64,000 bases of DNA. Origin: WHSP01 sp040905505. Its GTDB lineage: Bacteria > Gemmatimonadota > Gemmatimonadetes > Longimicrobiales > Longimicrobiaceae. Numbering within the stretch: the stretch's first letter is position 1; the number at the start of each line of letters is the position of its first letter. Shown piece after piece: positions 16,408 to 24,095 of the stretch. Below the pieces are notes generated by a model. The model did no database searches, had not been told where the DNA came from, and saw only the letters and a program-made list of their open reading frames with translations. Position numbers and translations under genes: made by a program. The stretch lies in assembly GCA_040905505.1 (NCBI GenBank), contig JBBDRL010000084.1, positions 32,074-96,073 of the forward strand, read 5' to 3'.

Positions 16408-16465
16408 CGCACCGGACTGAACTGACCGGCAGGCGGCCCGTACGAGACACGGGCCGCTTTTTTTT
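16377..16465 (+). promoter_or_regulatory. Attenuator: antiterminator/terminator pair before aroQ-tyrA
   Basis: Antiterminator: GGGCCGCC (16377-16384) with GGCGGCCC (16432-16439), eight G-C pairs. Terminator: GCGGCCCG (16433-16440) with CGGGCCGC (16450-16457) and eight T (16458-16465). The two structures exclude each other because they share the same strand. Between them lies a third hairpin, GTGCGCT-ACT-AGCGCAC (16396-16412), covering the last Tyr codon and the stop of the leader. The 7-mer GGGCCGC occurs both inside the leader frame and as the terminator 3' arm, the classic attenuator arrangement. Confidence 0.7.
16433..16465 (+). terminator. Strong intrinsic terminator between leader peptide and aroQ
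   Basis: An 8-bp all-G/C stem with a 9-base loop and eight consecutive T. It lies upstream of, not after, a gene on the same strand, ending 39 bp before the chorismate mutase start; that position only makes sense for a regulated leader transcript. Confidence 0.92.
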
Positions 16466-16504
16466 GTCCGTGGCCGAATCGCTCCTCACATCCGGAAAAG
16501 CCGC

Positions 16505-16804
16505 ATGACCGACACGAACCCGCCCGACGAGGCCACGGCCGAGCTCGCCCGGATCCGAAGCGAGATCGAGAAGATCGACAGATCGCTGATCGAGCTGATC
16601 GCCGAACGCGTGCGGCTCGCCCGCAGGGTTGGAGTCGTCAAGCGCTCCGCGGGCCTCCCGACGCTGGACCCGCCCCGGGAAGCCGCCGTCGTGCGCCGCG
16701 CCGGCGTGCTGGCCCGCGAGGTCGGGCTGGACGATGAGGATGTGCGGTACATCTTCTGGCATCTCATCGGCCTTTCCCGTCGTATTCAGATGGAGGAGGA
16801 GTGA
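16505..16804 (+). CDS. aroQ: Chorismate mutase, AroQ class
   Basis: A 99-residue all-helical monofunctional chorismate mutase, turning chorismate into prephenate. AroQ features: ELARIRSEIEKIDRSLIELIAER at the start, the catalytic RR/K region (RLARRVGVVKRSAG), and a C-terminal helix with SRRIQ. Length is typical. It overlaps the tyrA start by 4 bp (GTGA), so the two are translationally coupled. Only a weak GGAAAA site precedes the ATG. It is the first structural gene after the tyrosine-type attenuator. Confidence 0.95.
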   Translation: MTDTNPPDEATAELARIRSEIEKIDRSLIELIAERVRLARRVGVVKRSAGLPTLDPPREAAVVRRAGVLAREVGLDDEDVRYIFWHLIGLSRRIQMEEE

Positions 16805-17655
16805 GCCGAGCGCCGCGAGCCGCGAAATGCGAGCGGCCGGTCGTCGCCATCATCGGACTGGGGCTCATGGGCGGCTCCCTGGCACGCGACCTGGCCGAGC
16901 GGGGGTCGTCCGTGCTCGCCTACGACGCGGACCCCGAAGTGGTCCGGGCCGCGCTCGCCAGCGCCGTCATCACGCAGGCGCTGGATGGATCCTTCACGGG
17001 CGTGCGCGAGGCGAATATCGTCGTGATCGCAACTCCGGTGGACCGGATCACCGCCACGCTGGAGCGCCTGGCGCCTGCACTTTCCACCACCGCCGTGGTG
17101 ACGGACCTCGGCAGCACGAAAGCCGCCGTCGTGACGCGCGCTGAGGAGATCGGTGTCGGGGGGCAATTCGTCGGTTCCCACCCGCTGGCCGGCCACCATC
17201 GCTCGGGATGGGCAGCCGCGCGAACGGGCCTCTACCAGAATGCGACGGTGTTCCTCTGCGCGACTAGCCAGACCGAGCCAGCCGCGCTCGCCGCCGTCCG
17301 CCGCCTGTGGGAGTCGGTGGGCGCCCGATGCCAGGAGATGGACGCCGCCTCCCACGACCGACGTATGGCCTGGGTCAGTCACCTGCCGCAGATCGCCGCC
17401 TCCGCCGTCGCCGCGGCGCTCAGTGAGTCCGGCCACGACGCCAGACAACTCGGACCGGGCGGCCGCGACGTCACCCGGCTCGCCGCCAGCTCGCCCGAAA
17501 TGTGGACGGCGATCTCGACCGCGAACGCGGAGGAGCTCGCGGCCACGGTATCACGGCTGCGGCAACAGCTGGCATCGTTCGAGGACGCTCTGTTGCGAAA
17601 CGACCAACAAGCCCTTCTGAACTTCTTCCGGACCGGACGCGACTGGCTTTCCTGA
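16801..17655 (+). CDS. tyrA: Prephenate dehydrogenase
   Basis: A 284-residue NAD-dependent enzyme giving 4-hydroxyphenylpyruvate, the direct tyrosine precursor. Rossmann motif GLGLMGGSLA (about 20-29), the GSHPLAGHHRSGW segment with the catalytic His, and SHLPQ in the helical dimerisation domain are present. There is no ACT domain, so no feedback-binding domain for tyrosine within the protein; that makes transcriptional control by the upstream attenuator more meaningful. The start is a GTG inside the aroQ stop overlap. Confidence 0.95.
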   Translation: MSRAPRAAKCERPVVAIIGLGLMGGSLARDLAERGSSVLAYDADPEVVRAALASAVITQALDGSFTGVREANIVVIATPVDRITATLERLAPALSTTAVVTDLGSTKAAVVTRAEEIGVGGQFVGSHPLAGHHRSGWAAARTGLYQNATVFLCATSQTEPAALAAVRRLWESVGARCQEMDAASHDRRMAWVSHLPQIAASAVAAALSESGHDARQLGPGGRDVTRLAASSPEMWTAISTANAEELAATVSRLRQQLASFEDALLRNDQQALLNFFRTGRDWLS

Positions 17656-17754
17656 GCCGTTTCGCCGACGCGCGGAACCGCCGCTCCAGAAGCTGGGCTA
17701 TCTGCCCCGTGCCGTTGCGCTTCCCCTGACGCTCCCCCATTTTCGTAGCCATCC

Positions 17755-18735
17755 ATGGGACGGCTTGCTCTGGTCACCGGTGCCACTGGCTTCATCGGTC
17801 GGCACCTCGTCGACCAACTCGCCGACCGCGGATGGCAGATCCGCGCGCTCGTTCGCGCGTCGAGCGATGTGCGTCACCTCGAGCAGGTCGGCGCACAGCT
17901 CGCCACCGGGGACCTCGCGAGTGCGGATTCCCTCGCGCGCGCCGCCGACGGCTGTGATACGGTGTTTCATCTGGCCGCTGTGACCGCGGCCAGATCCGAA
18001 GGGGTGTACCGCCGGGCGAACGTCGAAGGCGTCGAGACGCTCGTCGGCGCGATTCTGGCAAGCAGCCGGCCACCGCGGCGACTCGTGTACCTGAGTTCGT
18101 ACGCGGCTTGCGGGCCGGCCACGCCCGGTCAGCTGCGGCCGCGAGAGGCGCCACCCGCGCCTCTCACGGCATACGGCCGTACCAAGCTCGCCGGCGAAGG
18201 AGTCGCGAAAACTGCGATAGCGAACGATGTGCAGGTCCTGATCATACGGGCGCCCGCCGTCTACGGACCGGGCGACCGGGCGCTCCTTCCGTACTTCCGC
18301 CTGGTGCGTTGGGGCCTCGCCCCTGAACCAGGTGGCGCAGAGCGCCAGCTCCACCTGCTCTTCGCGCCAGACCTCGCCTCTGCGCTCCGCCGCGCCGCCG
18401 ACGCGCCGACCGGCACCTTCGCCGTCGCAGAGCCGGTGGTGCACCGGTGGAGTGATGTCGTCAGCGCCATGGCCTCGGCGCTCGGCAGACGTCCGCTCCG
18501 CTTCGCTCTGCCGGCGCCGCTCCTGCGCTCCGCGGCGGCCGCGACCGAAGCGATAGGGAGATTTTCAGGCCGAGCCGTTCCCTTCAACAGGGAGAAGGCC
18601 GAGGAGATGCTCGCCCCAGCCTGGACCTGTGATCTCTCCGGGATGAAGGAACTTCTGCCGGCCGAGCAGGTTACTCCGCTCGCTCGTGGCATTGAGCAGA
18701 CGGTTCGCTGGTATATCCGCCAAGGATGGCTTTGA
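17755..18735 (+). CDS. cerR: Extended SDR (NAD-dependent epimerase-type), probable ceramide reductase CerR
   Basis: A 326-residue extended short-chain dehydrogenase with TGATGFIG (about 8-15) for NAD(P) and YGRTK as catalytic Tyr/Lys. Its TGA stop overlaps the next start (TGATG), coupling it to the serine palmitoyltransferase gene. In the bacterial ceramide pathway known from Caulobacter, an epimerase-type SDR reduces 3-oxo-ceramide; that role is assigned here by neighbourhood, not by a diagnostic motif. Starts with ATG 100 bp after tyrA; no strong RBS is visible. Confidence 0.8.
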   Translation: MGRLALVTGATGFIGRHLVDQLADRGWQIRALVRASSDVRHLEQVGAQLATGDLASADSLARAADGCDTVFHLAAVTAARSEGVYRRANVEGVETLVGAILASSRPPRRLVYLSSYAACGPATPGQLRPREAPPAPLTAYGRTKLAGEGVAKTAIANDVQVLIIRAPAVYGPGDRALLPYFRLVRWGLAPEPGGAERQLHLLFAPDLASALRRAADAPTGTFAVAEPVVHRWSDVVSAMASALGRRPLRFALPAPLLRSAAAATEAIGRFSGRAVPFNREKAEEMLAPAWTCDLSGMKELLPAEQVTPLARGIEQTVRWYIRQGWL

Positions 18736-19958
18736 TGGGAACAGCGCAGGCAAAAACGCAGGTTCAGCGCCCCGTTGACCTCTTCGATAAATGCTTTCGC
18801 TTCACCGCAGCGCGTGAAGCGATCTCGCAAGGTATCTACCCCTACTTCCAGCCGATCGAGCAGTCCTACGACACCGAGGTCGTCATCCACGGTGAACGCA
18901 AGATTATGGTTGGCTCTAACAACTACCTCGGGCTCACCCATCATCCGTACGTGCTCGAGCGCGCGCAGGCGGCCCTACACCGCTACGGGACGGGCTGCAC
19001 CGGCAGTCGCTTTCTGAACGGCACGCTGGACATGCACGAGGAGCTGGAGGTTCGGCTGGCCGCGCTGATGGGGCAGGAAAGCGCGCTCGTGTTCAGCACG
19101 GGATACCAGACGAACCTGGGGATCATCGCGGGCCTTGCCGGTCGCAACTCGGTCGTTCTGCAGGACAGGTTGAACCACGCGAGCCTGGTCGACGCGGCGC
19201 AGCTTTCGGGTGGTCAGATGGTCCGTTACTCCCACGGGGATCTCACGATGCTGCGGCGGCTGCTGGAGCGGCATTGGGACGTGAACGGGGGGGTGCTGAT
19301 CGCGACCGACGGAATATTTTCGATGGAGGGGGATATCGTCGATCTTCCGGCGATCGTGGCGCTGGGGCGGGAATTCGGGGCGCGGGTGATGGTGGACGAT
19401 GCGCACGCGCTCGGTGTGCTGGGCGAGCGCGGTGGCGGGACGTCCCAGCATTTCGAAATGGAGGGCGTCGTGGACCTGGTCATGGCGACGTTCTCGAAGT
19501 CGTTCGCCTCGATCGGCGGTGTTGCGGCGGGCCCGGACTCGGTGATCCACTACCTCAAGCACCACGCCCGGACACTGATCTTCAGCGCCAGCATGCCGCC
19601 GTCGGCGGTGGCGACGGTCCTCGCGTGCATGGACGTTCTGGAGCGAGAGCCGGAGCGAAGAACCCGACTCTGGGAGAACGCCAGCTATCTGCGGGAGGGT
19701 CTCGAGGCGCTGGAGTTCGACACGGTGACCTCGGAGACACCGATCATACCGGTCGTTACCGGCAGTATGGAGCGGACTTTCGAGTTCTGGCGCGCGCTCT
19801 TCGACGCGGGGGTGTTCACGAACCCCGTTCTCCCGCCGGCTGTACCGGAGAGTTCCTGCCGTCTCCGCACGTCGGTGATGGCGACACACAACCGCGATCA
19901 GCTTGACAAGGTCCTGGAGGCGTTCGCCGACGTGCGACGACGCCTGGGCGCACCCTGA
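18735..19958 (+). CDS. spt: Serine palmitoyltransferase (alpha-oxoamine synthase family)
   Basis: A 407-residue PLP enzyme that condenses L-serine with an acyl-CoA or acyl-ACP to 3-ketosphinganine, the first step of sphingolipid synthesis. The PLP lysine is in ATFSKSFASIGG (about residue 255); the SNNYLGLTHHP, GTGCTGSRFLNGT and DDAHALG motifs are typical of the family. The TFSKSFAS form favours SPT over KBL or BioF, and the adjacent acyltransferase supports it. I prefer the ATG at 18735 (TGATG overlap, AAGGA nine bases upstream) over one at 18726. A terminator-like hairpin follows at 19992. Confidence 0.9.
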   Translation: MGTAQAKTQVQRPVDLFDKCFRFTAAREAISQGIYPYFQPIEQSYDTEVVIHGERKIMVGSNNYLGLTHHPYVLERAQAALHRYGTGCTGSRFLNGTLDMHEELEVRLAALMGQESALVFSTGYQTNLGIIAGLAGRNSVVLQDRLNHASLVDAAQLSGGQMVRYSHGDLTMLRRLLERHWDVNGGVLIATDGIFSMEGDIVDLPAIVALGREFGARVMVDDAHALGVLGERGGGTSQHFEMEGVVDLVMATFSKSFASIGGVAAGPDSVIHYLKHHARTLIFSASMPPSAVATVLACMDVLEREPERRTRLWENASYLREGLEALEFDTVTSETPIIPVVTGSMERTFEFWRALFDAGVFTNPVLPPAVPESSCRLRTSVMATHNRDQLDKVLEAFADVRRRLGAP

Positions 19959-19991
19959 GGCAGCGTCGTCCCCGGCGAGCCCGCCGTACCG

Positions 19992-20020
19992 CCCCGGCGC
20001 CGTTCCGGCGTCGGGGTTTT
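19992..20020 (+). terminator. Terminator or attenuating hairpin between spt and the acyltransferase gene
   Basis: CCCCGGCGCCG and CGGCGTCGGGG (19992-20002, 20006-20016; one mismatch) followed by TTTT. It sits between two genes of one pathway, so it may give lower expression of the downstream gene rather than full termination. Confidence 0.7.
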
Positions 20021-20047
20021 GACGATCCGTAAGGAGGAAAGGAGAAG

Positions 20048-21196
20048 ATGCCGCAGCTCAGCACGCCCTCTCTCGCCCTCGTCCGGGAGGTTCAGGCAGG
20101 CCAATCGCTTCGCCCGTTCATGGATCTCTCATGGACCATCAACGGGAGCGATCCCAATTGGATCCCGCCGCTGCGGATGTCACTGGCCACCGCGCTCGAC
20201 CGCGACAGGCACCCATTCCATCGCCATGCCGACGTCGCGTATTTCGTCGCTGAACGGGAGGGTCGCCCGGTCGGTCGCATCGCGGCGATCGTCAACCACC
20301 TCCACAACGAGTTTCACGCGGATCGGACGGGATTCTTCGGGCTCTTCGAGTGCGAGGACGACCCGAACACCGCCGCGGCACTCTTCGACGCCGCGCGCGC
20401 CTGGCTGGCCGACCGTGAAATGACGGAGATGCGAGGCCCGGTGAACCTCTCGACGAACGACGAGATTTCCTCCCCTGGCATCCTGATCGAAGGGTTCGAC
20501 AGCCCCCCCTCCATCATGATGTCTCACAACCCTCCGTACTACGGGCGGCTACACGATTCGGCCGGCTTCGCCAAATGCAAGGACGTCCTCGCCTTCCTTC
20601 TGGACCAGCCCGAAGCACCGCCCGAGCGCGGCATGCAGCTCATCGACCGGATACTCGCCCGCCAGAACGTCACCATCCGTGCCCTCGACCTAAAAAACTT
20701 CCGCCGGGACATCGACGCGCTGAAGGAAGTGTACAACGCCGCCTGGTCCGGGAACTGGGGCTTCGTCCCTATGACCGACGAGGAATTCGAACATCTCGCC
20801 AAGGAGTTCCGCCCCATCGTCGAACCAGAGCTCTGCCTCATCGCAGAAGCCGGTTCGGAGCCGGTAGGGTTCTACCTCGCGCTGCCGAACATCAACGAGG
20901 CCTTCCGTCACCTTCCGAACGGTAGGCTGCTCCCGTTCGGCTGGGTCAAGCTGCTCTGGTACAAGCGCAAGCTCCGCGGGATCCGGGTCCTTACCGCCGG
21001 GTTCAAACCACGCTTCCACCGCGCGGGAATCGGCCCGGCTTTCTATCGCCGAGCCTGGGATGCCGGTGTCCGAAAAGGGTACGACAACGGCGAAGCTTCG
21101 TGGGTCCTCGAAGACAACCACGCAATGATCCGGGCGATGGAGGGGATGGGCGGCAAACCCTACAAGCGGTACAGAATCTACGAGCGGGAGCTCTAG
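20048..21196 (+). CDS. bcerS: GNAT-fold N-acyltransferase, probable bacterial ceramide synthase
   Basis: A 382-residue protein of the large GNAT-like type: an N-terminal half (WTINGSDPNWIPPLR, HADVAYFVAEREGRPVGRIAAI, EMRGPVNLSTNDEISSPG) and a C-terminal GNAT half (NWGFVPMTDEEFEHLAKEF, SEPVGFYLALPN, ASWVLEDNHAMIRAMEGMGG). In Caulobacter-type ceramide synthesis an enzyme of this family N-acylates the sphingoid base. It has a strong AAGGAGGAAAGGAG ribosome site. Placement directly after spt and cerR is the main support; family membership in GNAT is clear, the ceramide role is inferred. Confidence 0.8.
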   Translation: MPQLSTPSLALVREVQAGQSLRPFMDLSWTINGSDPNWIPPLRMSLATALDRDRHPFHRHADVAYFVAEREGRPVGRIAAIVNHLHNEFHADRTGFFGLFECEDDPNTAAALFDAARAWLADREMTEMRGPVNLSTNDEISSPGILIEGFDSPPSIMMSHNPPYYGRLHDSAGFAKCKDVLAFLLDQPEAPPERGMQLIDRILARQNVTIRALDLKNFRRDIDALKEVYNAAWSGNWGFVPMTDEEFEHLAKEFRPIVEPELCLIAEAGSEPVGFYLALPNINEAFRHLPNGRLLPFGWVKLLWYKRKLRGIRVLTAGFKPRFHRAGIGPAFYRRAWDAGVRKGYDNGEASWVLEDNHAMIRAMEGMGGKPYKRYRIYEREL

Positions 21197-21200
21197 GTGA

Positions 21201-21303
21201 GGAAATGCCGCTTCCAGGCTCTCATCCGTGCCCACTCGGAGAGGACTCTTCGAGTCTGGGGTGGGGGAAACGTCGGCCTTCTCGAGCGCGAAAGCGGCAT
21301 CTC
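21201..21303. ncRNA. Possible structured RNA in the spacer after the acyltransferase gene
   Basis: Three nested complementary pairs: 21201-21215 with 21289-21303 (13 of 15), CCCAC 21231-21235 with GTGGG 21261-21265, and GACTC-TTC-GAGTC at 21244-21256. No T run follows, so it is not a standard terminator. Neither strand has a convincing frame. Whether it is transcribed as its own RNA or is a 3' UTR cannot be told. Confidence 0.3.
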
Positions 21304-21408
21304 CTAATACAGATGTTTCTCGGACATGTTCCGGTGGCCTAACGACTTGCGTGCCGTCGGCGTGATTCGTGCACCGTGCCGGCCGGAAACCGCGCACCCA
21401 AAGGCGAG

Positions 21409-21663
21409 ATGAGCGAGCGGACATCGAACGGGACGGACCGGGCCCTACTTACGGAGATTTTGCTGATTGCCGGGCTCTTCGCAACGGCGGTTTATCTGTA
21501 CTGGCAGCCGGCGGCGGACGGCGCACTTTCGCCGCGCTGGTGGCACTGGATGGTGTTGGGGCTGCTCTTCTTCGGTGTCGTCGGGTTCCACATGTGGCGA
21601 CGCAGGCGGGGCAGTAGGCAGGCCCTGCGCGAGAGCATTCGGGAAGAACGGGCGGGCGAGTAG
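21409..21663 (+). CDS. Small two-helix membrane protein
   Basis: 84 residues. Two hydrophobic helices (LLTEILLIAGLFATAVYLYW and MVLGLLFFGVVGFHMW), then a basic tail (RRRRGSRQALRE) that should stay in the cytoplasm. Start chosen at the ATG at 21409 after AAAGGCGAG; a GTG at 21376 is possible. It lies between the ceramide acyltransferase and the glycosyltransferase and may belong to the lipid cluster; function unknown. Confidence 0.65.
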   Translation: MSERTSNGTDRALLTEILLIAGLFATAVYLYWQPAADGALSPRWWHWMVLGLLFFGVVGFHMWRRRRGSRQALRESIREERAGE

Positions 21664-21727
21664 AGGCTGTCCGCACCTGTGTCTTTCCGATACATTCCGC
21701 GGCGCTGATGGCGCCGTTGGAATCGAA

Positions 21728-22882
21728 ATGAGAGTCGCATACTTCACCGAAAGTCTTTATCCGCACGTCGACGGCGTCTCGAGGACGCTGGCGCGGCTGT
21801 TCGGCACGTTGGAGCGTCGAGGCATCGACTTTCGCGTGTTCTCGCCATTCACTCCTGGCAATGACATCCCGTGGGCACCTCGTGTTCGCCGCGTAGGTTA
21901 TCTGCACTTTCCGCCGTATCCGGATTACCGGGTCACCCTCCCCTTCACACGCGGAATCGCTTCGCAGCTTGACGACTTCCGTCCCGACCTTGTCCACGTC
22001 GTCAGCCCCACACCAATGGGATATCGGGCGCAGCGACTCGCGCGGGCGCGCGGCCTTCCGGTCGTCGCGAGCTTTCACACACATTTCGTCTCCTACTTCC
22101 GCTATTACGGCGTGAAGTGGCTGGAGCCCGCAGGGTGGGCATTGCTCCGAACGTTCTACCGGAATTGCTCGCGGGTATACGTCCCTTCGGTGAGCATCGG
22201 GCGTGAACTGGAGACGCGAGGGATCCACCAGGTCGAGCTGTGGTCGCGCGGGATCGACCTCGACGGCTTCTCGCCCGAGTTCGCGGATCCCTCGATCCGT
22301 CGACGAATCACGGCTGGTGAAGACGTTCCCGTCCTACTGCTCGTCAGCAGACTCGTGAAGGAAAAGGACCTTGCCGATCTGGTCGACGTCGAGCGGATCC
22401 TCCGGGAGCGCGGACTCCGCTTCGGCCTCGCCCTCGTGGGGGACGGCCCGATGCGGCCGGCGCTCGAAGCCGCGCTCCCCGCCGCCACGTTCGCCGGTCA
22501 CCTGGAGGGTGAGGAACTCTCGCGCTGGTACGCCTCCGCAGACGTCTTTCTCTTCCCCTCCACGACCGAAACGCTCGGGAACGTCGTGCTAGAGGCCCAG
22601 GCCTCGGGCCTGCCAGCCGTCGTCGCCGACCGCGGCGGTCCGCAGGATCTCATCACCCATGGCACCAACGGATATGTTGCAACTGCCAACGACACGGCCG
22701 GGATTGCCGGGTTCGTGGAGCGGCTGATCGAGCAGCCGCGGCTTCGTGAGCGGATGGGGGATGCGGCGCGGCGGTCGGCGAGCTCGCGTGATTGGGAGGA
22801 GATAAACGGAGGGCTCGTAGCGAGTTATGAGGACGTGATCTCGGGAGCTTCCGGGCAGACGGCGGCGGTCGGCGACGGATGA
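21728..22882 (+). CDS. GT4 family glycosyltransferase, probably acting on a lipid
   Basis: A 384-residue GT-B enzyme. The acceptor domain starts MRVAYFTESLYPHVDGVS, followed by FHTHFVSYFRYYG typical of MgtA/PimB-like lipid glycosyltransferases; the donor domain has LLLVSRLVKEKDL and ETLGNVVLEAQASGLP with the EX7E motif. The frame is open to 21467 but the conserved start is at 21728. The 4-bp ATGA overlap with the flippase-like gene, and the ceramide genes before it, suggest it decorates a sphingolipid or other membrane lipid. The sugar is unknown. Confidence 0.9.
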   Translation: MRVAYFTESLYPHVDGVSRTLARLFGTLERRGIDFRVFSPFTPGNDIPWAPRVRRVGYLHFPPYPDYRVTLPFTRGIASQLDDFRPDLVHVVSPTPMGYRAQRLARARGLPVVASFHTHFVSYFRYYGVKWLEPAGWALLRTFYRNCSRVYVPSVSIGRELETRGIHQVELWSRGIDLDGFSPEFADPSIRRRITAGEDVPVLLLVSRLVKEKDLADLVDVERILRERGLRFGLALVGDGPMRPALEAALPAATFAGHLEGEELSRWYASADVFLFPSTTETLGNVVLEAQASGLPAVVADRGGPQDLITHGTNGYVATANDTAGIAGFVERLIEQPRLRERMGDAARRSASSRDWEEINGGLVASYEDVISGASGQTAAVGDG

Positions 22883-24012
22883 GCGAGTCGGGGCGGGCGC
22901 CCGGGGGTTCGCAGAGCGACAGGTCCGCGGGCGAGAGTGAGACGCGGGGTCGTGGGACACCCGGCTCGTCGGAGGGTGGCCGGATGGTTCGGGGGCTCAA
23001 CCGGGTGTTTCGGACCGCGCTGATCGTGATTCCGATCGGGGTGATCGGAAACGTTCTGTTCTCGCTGCTGGTGACCGATCGCGCGCTGCTGTCGGCCATG
23101 GGTGACTTCCCGCGGGAGTACCTCGTTCTCGCTCTCGTGCTCGGGATCGTTCCCTGGTTCACGAACGCGCTGCGCCTGCTGATCTGGACGCGCTTTCTGG
23201 GGCATCGCGTCAGCCTGCTGGAGACGTTCAGGATCGTGCTGGCCACTGATCTCGGTGCGGCGGTCAGTCCGACTGCGGTCGGCGGGGGGTTCTTCAAGTG
23301 GGGCCTGCTGGTGCAGCGGGGCGTCAGCCCTGGCGCGGCGGCGTCGCTGACGACTCTGACGCCGTTCGAGGACGGCCTCTTCTTCGCCATTGCGATCCCC
23401 CTCGCCCTGGTATTGACGGCATCATGGGACCATCCAGTCTTCGGCACCGTGGCCGGGCAACTGGGCGAGCATGGTGTGGCGCTGGGAGGCCTCACCCTGG
23501 CCGTCGCGCTGCTGACATGGCTGGGAGCGCGCTGGGTCATGGGGGGTGGGTTCGGTTCGCGAACGCAGTACCGGAGCAGGCGCTACTTGCTGCGAGTCCG
23601 TCGGAGCCTCCGGTCCACCTGGGTCGATGCACGGCAGGTCTACCGCTTGATCCGGGTGACGGGCAAGCGGTGGTTCGCGCTGAGCATGGTCCTCACGGCG
23701 ATTCAGTGGATCGCCCGCTATTCCATCATTTCCGCGTTGATCGCCTTTCTCGGAGCGCCCGTGCAACCCGTTCTGTTCTGGCTCCTCCAGTGGGTCGTCT
23801 TCACGCTGGCTGCGTTCATCCCGACGCCGGGAGCCGCCGGCGGCGCGGAAGCGGCGTTCTTTCTGGTGTATGGAGTGTTCGTACCGCCCTCGATCCTGGG
23901 ACTTGCGACCGCTGGCTGGCGGTTCTTCACGTTCTACCTCCTGCTGGCGATCGCGGCCCTGCTCTACCTCATCACCGGACCGGCCGTCCGGCGTTTGCGA
24001 CCAGTTGGCTAG
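22879..24012 (+). CDS. Flippase-like integral membrane protein (LPG synthase TM / UPF0104 family)
   Basis: A 377-residue protein with about eight membrane helices of the family whose domain forms the flippase part of MprF. The marker PTPGAAGGAEAAF is present near residue 315. A 35-residue Ser/Gly-rich N-terminus precedes the first helix, so an internal start at the ATG in GGRMVRGL is possible. It is translationally coupled to the glycosyltransferase (ATGA), which suggests it moves or handles the glycolipid product. No catalytic aminoacyl-transferase domain is present. Confidence 0.88.
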   Translation: MSESGRAPGGSQSDRSAGESETRGRGTPGSSEGGRMVRGLNRVFRTALIVIPIGVIGNVLFSLLVTDRALLSAMGDFPREYLVLALVLGIVPWFTNALRLLIWTRFLGHRVSLLETFRIVLATDLGAAVSPTAVGGGFFKWGLLVQRGVSPGAAASLTTLTPFEDGLFFAIAIPLALVLTASWDHPVFGTVAGQLGEHGVALGGLTLAVALLTWLGARWVMGGGFGSRTQYRSRRYLLRVRRSLRSTWVDARQVYRLIRVTGKRWFALSMVLTAIQWIARYSIISALIAFLGAPVQPVLFWLLQWVVFTLAAFIPTPGAAGGAEAAFFLVYGVFVPPSILGLATAGWRFFTFYLLLAIAALLYLITGPAVRRLRPVG

Positions 24013-24059
24013 GCACCCAGGGCACCGATTTAGCCGCCCGCCAGGCCGATGTGCCAACC

Positions 24060-24088
24060 TCGACAAAATGGCGGAATGGCGTTATATT
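24060..24088 (+). promoter_or_regulatory. Promoter of the ECF sigma factor gene, leaderless start
   Basis: TCGACA (24060-24065), 17-bp spacer, TATATT (24083-24088), then seven bases to the ATG at 24096. No Shine-Dalgarno is present, so transcription probably starts at or next to the start codon. Confidence 0.6.
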
Positions 24089-24095
24089 CGCCGGC

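Noticed and set aside
16324..16465. T-box or tyrosine riboswitch instead of a leader-peptide attenuator
   Set aside because: No T-box bulge sequence or specifier stem is visible; the translated frame with Tyr codons and mutually exclusive hairpins fits attenuation better.
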